Shown here in pieces: positions 59,954 to 64,000 of a stretch of 64,000 nucleotides of DNA; positions within the stretch are counted from its first letter, which is position 1, and every line of letters begins with the position of its first letter. Source of the stretch: Ophiura sarsii (taxonomy: Eukaryota > Echinodermata > Ophiuroidea > Amphilepidida > Ophiuridae); the NCBI GenBank assembly GCA_035610835.1, contig CM069455.1, positions 49,882,955 to 49,946,954 of the forward strand, given 5' to 3'. The notes under the pieces are model-generated. The model made no database searches, was not told the DNA's origin, and was given only the letters and a program-made list of their open reading frames with translations. The position numbers and the translations under genes are program-made.

Positions 59954-60362
59954 CTACATAATAATAATAAATAATAATAATCAGTATTTATATAGCGCCT
60001 TTTCCAAATGGCTCAAAGCGCTGTAATTTTGCTGCTGGTGAATCATCAGAATCATGTCGCATCAACTAGAGTGCTGCCAATTTCTAGCGCAAACCTATCC
60101 GCACTTAGATTGTAACATCCAACATTTTTCAATGCAGCTCCCCAAATACCATTGGGTCATGGAAGTTTTTGATAACCGAAACAACTGATCATCGATTTTG
60201 AAAGCAGGAGGAAACCGGATATCCCGGAGAAAACCTGCGAGAGCGTGTATGGATCGTGATAAACCAAATGCACATAAAGCCCGGTCGTGCACAGAATTGA
60301 ACCCAGGTTTCATTGGTGCAAGGCGAGGGAACTACCGCTCTGTAATTCGAATTATTGAACCC
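59954..60362 (-). mobile_element. SINE-like retroelement (right arm)
   Basis: Mirror of 1905-2312, tail (ATT)n at about 59959-59985 in plus reading; a few substitutions from the left copy. Confidence 0.6.
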
Positions 60363-60384
60363 GTTTTAGGTCTGCACATGTAAA

Positions 60385-63300
60385 TCATGGGGTTTTATTC
60401 TGATGTCCTTTATCCCTGTAATCTGAAATAAATACAACTAATGTGTAAAGAAAAGGATTAATGGATGAATTAATTGGTAAAATCAACGCAACGGTCCAGG
60501 CGTAGATCACTGGATCCACCGTTACAAATCCAGCTTGAACGCATACACATACAACCGTAAGAGGCACCCAACAAAGGAAATCTGTTAAGATGAGTACAAA
60601 CATTTTCATCGCTCTGCGTATTTCATCTGTCTGTGTTTGATTGCGTCCAGCATTGGCCATTGTTTGTTTGATGGTATAAAATATGTGTGAATATAGGATA
60701 GCTATGAAAATAAAACAAACTAGGTTCACACCAATGAATACTATGATTGAGAAATACGTCGCTAATTTGTAATGGGTTATACCTGATATTACATAGTCTA
60801 TATTTTGACGGGTTGGTATTGTACTTTTTTTTAAATTTTCTGGTCGTTTTGCCTTGATTTCCTCAATTTGGACTGTATCAATAATTATAGATCTACTTTC
60901 CGTAAAAGTAATGGGCCTTTTGACAATTGGTACACCCACACATACTTCTGACATTTCATAAACGTCATGGAACATACTAGAGAGTATTACTGGTGTTACG
61001 CTGAGTAAAATAGCAACGCACCAAATTATTGTCACGCATATTTTTACACTTTTTGGACGTAATCGATGCCCACTAAATGGATATTTCACACCTTGAAACC
61101 TGTCAAAAGTGATTAAAGTTAGAAAGAATACTGATGCTTCACTAGATAAAAGTGACAGAATGCCTGCTATTTTGCAAATGCTTCCTTCTCTCCATAAGTC
61201 AGCATACGCTGGGAAATAGTCTGCATAATATGTATCAGCAAAAGCCAACAGGATCATGTAAATTCCCATTGTAAAATCTGAAAGCGAGAGATTTAATATC
61301 AAAATAGATTGAACCGAGACTCGCTCTTTCCTTAAACAGCGAATGCAAAAAACTATTCCGTTGAAAAGTATAATAATAACGCCAAGCATCCACATGCAAA
61401 CTCGCAAGGCAATATCGTTAAGCATTCGTTCACATGTTAGATAAGCTCGCCGGGGATGTTTAGAGATGCAATTTACCAACTCCTCTACATAGCAGCATAT
61501 ACCATATTCGTCCACAAATAGAATAGTTGAGTTTTGCAGACCTTTGAAGGATTCTTTTGTTGTAAGGTGTAGGCTATTTTGGCTCAAATCTAACAAGATT
61601 ACACTGACATTGTTAAACAACTCTTCTTCGATATCAACAATTTGGTTCCCTGACATATTTATTGCTTGGACGTGGATCAGGCCATCAAGAACGCCTTTTG
61701 GTACAGTGTTTATCAAATTTAGCTGTATATTCAGAACTTGGAGTCCGTGCAGGTCATTAAAAGGTTTTCCCGTAATTTCCTGTATTTGATTATCGGTTAG
61801 GCTAAGAATTATGAGAGTGTCTAGAGATTTGAACAATTCTGGGTTTATTCTAGTCAAACGGTTACTCATCAAATCAAGAATTTCTAACATTTCGAGATTG
61901 CGAAAAATTTGAGTTGGTAGATCAGATATGTAGTTATGATCCATTAAAAGTATTTGTAGAGAAGTAAGATGATCAAAGACTGTGCCGTTAATATAAGATA
62001 TGGCATTGGCACTTATTACAAGAACTTCTAACGCTGATAACTCACCAAATGGGTGCAAATCTACCAGATTGTTATATGATACTTTGATCATTATTAAAGA
62101 TTTGCTATGAAATGAATACTCTGGCATGGAACTAAGGTTATTTCTACTTGCGTCTAATACTCTTAGGAATTCCATTGTACTGTAAGGCAACTCTGAAATC
62201 TGATTATTCTGTATGTACAAGAGCGTCAAGTAATTCAATGATTTAAACGTGTGCCTTAACAGTAAAGTCAAGTCATTATTGTTCAGATTTATATTATCTA
62301 GGAAGCGAAGTGAATGGAATATTTCTTGTGGGACTGTAGTCAATTTGTTATATTCAAGATCTAATCTGTGCAGATTGTCTAATCCATCAAAGGCTCCAGC
62401 TTGTAATTCGTAAATTTCATTATGACTAAGGCCAAGGAAATGCAGGTTTGGCAAAAAATAGAATGTGCCATTTAGTAATTCTTGCAACTTATTATTATAT
62501 AAATGAAGGTAGCCAAGTTTTTGAAGGTTATTAAATAATCCGATTGGCATATATGATAAGGCGTTACTCGATAGATTTAGAACACATAATTCTGACATTG
62601 AATTAAAAGTATCGGACGATAGATTAGTTAAGGAATTATTTCTAAGCGATAATTCATCTAATCTAATATTGGAGTTTAACAACTTGTTCGAAAACACCGA
62701 GAGATTATTGCTGTCTAAATAAAGGAAACTCAATTGCATTAATGAATCAAATATTCCCAATGGTAACTGGGTTAACCTGTTATTTCCTAGGTAAAGGCGT
62801 TGGAGACTAACCATGTATTCAAAAATACCAAGCGGTAGCTCTGTAATTTGATTATTACTCAGCCTAAGATCAGACACCGTTTCTGTTGAATGGAATATTT
62901 CTCGTGGTAATGATTTGAGTTGATTGTACTGAAGTTGAATCGTCCATGTTTGATTAAGTGACGTAAAAACACGTTTTTCTAACGTTCTAATCTCGTTACA
63001 TTCAAGAGTAAGGAGGATGATATCATGCATTTTCTCCAGCAAACCGTCATGCAGTTCGGACAGTTTGTTATCACCGAGATGTAAATATTGTATCTGCCTT
63101 AAATCATCAAACACTCCCTTGTCCACACTTAACAATGCATTGGAATTAAGATCTAGTTTTTCTAGCCGTTGAAGTCCTCGGAATACTCCAATGATCAAAA
63201 TAGCAATACGATTGTCGCTTAAATCTAGTATTTCTAGCCGTTGAAGTCCTCGGAATACTCCAATGATCAAATTAGCAATACGATTGTTGCTTAAATCTAA

Positions 63301-63975
63301 TACATTTAACTGTTTTAATTCTTCAAAACCGTTAACGGGTAACTCCAATAAAATATTGTGTTGCAAATACAAAGCATGTAACGACGTCAATCCAAAAAGA
63401 GTATCAACTAGTACATGCTCGATTCTATTTTGATATAAGCTTAATGTTTCTAATTTGCTCAAGCCATAGAAAGCCTTAGGTAGAACGTGATTGAGACGTA
63501 AAGAAATTAATATCAATTGTGTAATTTTGGAATCATAGATAATTAGAGAATTTGATTTCGTCTTGTTTCCACAAACCACTGTCCATTGTGTTAAGCCTAA
63601 GGTACAGACGCATTCCGTTGGACATTTTATGTCATATCGCACGTGTCCTGGACGTGGAAACCTGCCATAAAATAACGGTATACCTTCTTTAACCATGTCA
63701 TATGTATTTACCTTGCATGTATTTTCAAATTGTATCCCCATCTCTTTGACTGAGTGATCTGTTACACATGAGGGCGTATATGCATGCATAGCATGTAGGT
63801 TTAGATGTGACTGAATATTCTTGAAATGCAATCTGTATATCTTGAACGGCAGGAAAATCGTGCATGCATAGCTCATTGCAAATGAAATATACCGGGGGCA
63901 GTTGTCAAAGTTGTGTTTAGTGTTTTCAGGGTAAGCGTGGTCAGGAAAAGCTTCGACATATACATAAGAAAACAT
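60385..63975 (-). CDS. LRR-containing G-protein-coupled receptor, right-arm copy
   Basis: 1196 codons from the first ATG (63975) to TGA (60385-60387) without introns. The frame stays open to the window edge, so the true start may be further upstream; the first ~110 residues show no signal peptide and could be partly non-coding. From about residue 115 there is a cysteine-flanked LRR cap (CPTECVCT...VVC), then roughly 25 leucine-rich repeats to about 790, a cysteine hinge (about 815-850), and seven membrane segments from about 856. DRF replaces DRY near 958 and NPFLY is near 1173. The tail is short. The layout fits the LGR family, closest in hinge and TM1 to relaxin-receptor/GRL101-type receptors; ligand unknown. 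A 72-bp internal repeat duplicates one LRR. It converges with the left-arm copy. Confidence 0.88.
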   Translation of the reverse strand: MFSYVYVEAFPDHAYPENTKHNFDNCPRYISFAMSYACTIFLPFKIYRLHFKNIQSHLNLHAMHAYTPSCVTDHSVKEMGIQFENTCKVNTYDMVKEGIPLFYGRFPRPGHVRYDIKCPTECVCTLGLTQWTVVCGNKTKSNSLIIYDSKITQLILISLRLNHVLPKAFYGLSKLETLSLYQNRIEHVLVDTLFGLTSLHALYLQHNILLELPVNGFEELKQLNVLDLSNNRIANLIIGVFRGLQRLEILDLSDNRIAILIIGVFRGLQRLEKLDLNSNALLSVDKGVFDDLRQIQYLHLGDNKLSELHDGLLEKMHDIILLTLECNEIRTLEKRVFTSLNQTWTIQLQYNQLKSLPREIFHSTETVSDLRLSNNQITELPLGIFEYMVSLQRLYLGNNRLTQLPLGIFDSLMQLSFLYLDSNNLSVFSNKLLNSNIRLDELSLRNNSLTNLSSDTFNSMSELCVLNLSSNALSYMPIGLFNNLQKLGYLHLYNNKLQELLNGTFYFLPNLHFLGLSHNEIYELQAGAFDGLDNLHRLDLEYNKLTTVPQEIFHSLRFLDNINLNNNDLTLLLRHTFKSLNYLTLLYIQNNQISELPYSTMEFLRVLDASRNNLSSMPEYSFHSKSLIMIKVSYNNLVDLHPFGELSALEVLVISANAISYINGTVFDHLTSLQILLMDHNYISDLPTQIFRNLEMLEILDLMSNRLTRINPELFKSLDTLIILSLTDNQIQEITGKPFNDLHGLQVLNIQLNLINTVPKGVLDGLIHVQAINMSGNQIVDIEEELFNNVSVILLDLSQNSLHLTTKESFKGLQNSTILFVDEYGICCYVEELVNCISKHPRRAYLTCERMLNDIALRVCMWMLGVIIILFNGIVFCIRCLRKERVSVQSILILNLSLSDFTMGIYMILLAFADTYYADYFPAYADLWREGSICKIAGILSLLSSEASVFFLTLITFDRFQGVKYPFSGHRLRPKSVKICVTIIWCVAILLSVTPVILSSMFHDVYEMSEVCVGVPIVKRPITFTESRSIIIDTVQIEEIKAKRPENLKKSTIPTRQNIDYVISGITHYKLATYFSIIVFIGVNLVCFIFIAILYSHIFYTIKQTMANAGRNQTQTDEIRRAMKMFVLILTDFLCWVPLTVVCVCVQAGFVTVDPVIYAWTVALILPINSSINPFLYTLVVFISDYRDKGHQNKTP
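63149..63296 (-). repeat. 72-bp tandem duplication encoding one LRR
   Basis: TCTAGCCGTTGAAGTCCTCG starts at 63161 and 63233, and the following bases are nearly identical through GCAATACGATTG. It encodes two successive repeats reading IGVFRGLQRLE. Unlike the other LRRs, which are diverged at DNA level, this pair is recent. Confidence 0.9.
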
Positions 63976-64000
63976 ATTAGTTTCACTATGATCTAGAAGC

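Larger units (their letters stand above)
52630..62266. repeat. Right arm of the large inverted duplication
   Basis: Reverse complement of 1-13534; homologous sequence surely continues to the right, but its partner lies outside the window. Right-only material: 57050-57352 and about 650 bp of the hAT element. The inner edge is at 52630 in CCCAGTGCATATCT. Confidence 0.92.

Overview
This is AT-rich eukaryotic DNA from an animal, most likely a marine deuterostome invertebrate such as an echinoderm or hemichordate; the species cannot be fixed from sequence alone. The signs are a spliced TRIM/NHL gene, leucine-rich-repeat GPCR genes, SINE tails ending in a GCGCTATATAAAT-type sequence plus (ATT)n, many long poly(C)/poly(G) runs, and a dense set of small inverted-repeat DNA transposons. 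No operons, bacterial signals or CRISPR are present.

The dominant structure is a large imperfect palindrome. Bases 1-13534 reappear in reverse complement at 52630-62266, and the left arm runs off the window start. The spacer is about 39 kb. Each arm carries a copy of one intronless LRR-GPCR gene (1-1881 on +, partial; 60385-63975 on -, nearly complete), both pointing toward the spacer. Coding sequence is almost identical: I found four base differences over 1.88 kb, all changing an amino acid. Non-coding parts differ by clean presence/absence blocks: a 2.9-kb transposon (5888-8799) and a 2.0-kb block (9710-11724) only on the left, a 303-bp Harbinger-like MITE (57050-57352) and part of a hAT element only on the right. 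The palindrome is either a real, recent inverted duplication or two haplotypes joined by the assembler.

The spacer holds one recognisable host gene, an NHL-type TRIM E3 ubiquitin ligase. Its RING exon is at 29885-30160 and its B-box/coiled-coil/NHL exon at 40743-42302. The two join in phase 0 across a 10.6-kb intron. An in-frame TAG at 30044-30046 falls inside the RING finger, so this allele is broken or truncated unless the base is an error. The intron is mostly a 7-kb LTR retrotransposon (30792-37776) with a gag-like ORF and no visible pol.

The rest is mobile DNA. There is a young non-autonomous LTR element on the minus strand with a tRNA-Leu primer site (19883-24427); two EnSpm/CACTA-like elements (26201-28014, nested in a mariner-like element, and 43233-44137); a 1.1-kb Tc1/mariner-like element (44575-45665); a hAT element with an 8-bp target duplication (53335-54376); a tRNA-Ser-derived SINE family; several tRNA-like relics; and many foldback elements, including an alternating inverted cluster at 48518-50787. 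No single new biochemical system is evident. The strongest leads are the GPCR palindrome, the interrupted RING exon, and several apparently uncharacterised transposon families with intact boundaries.
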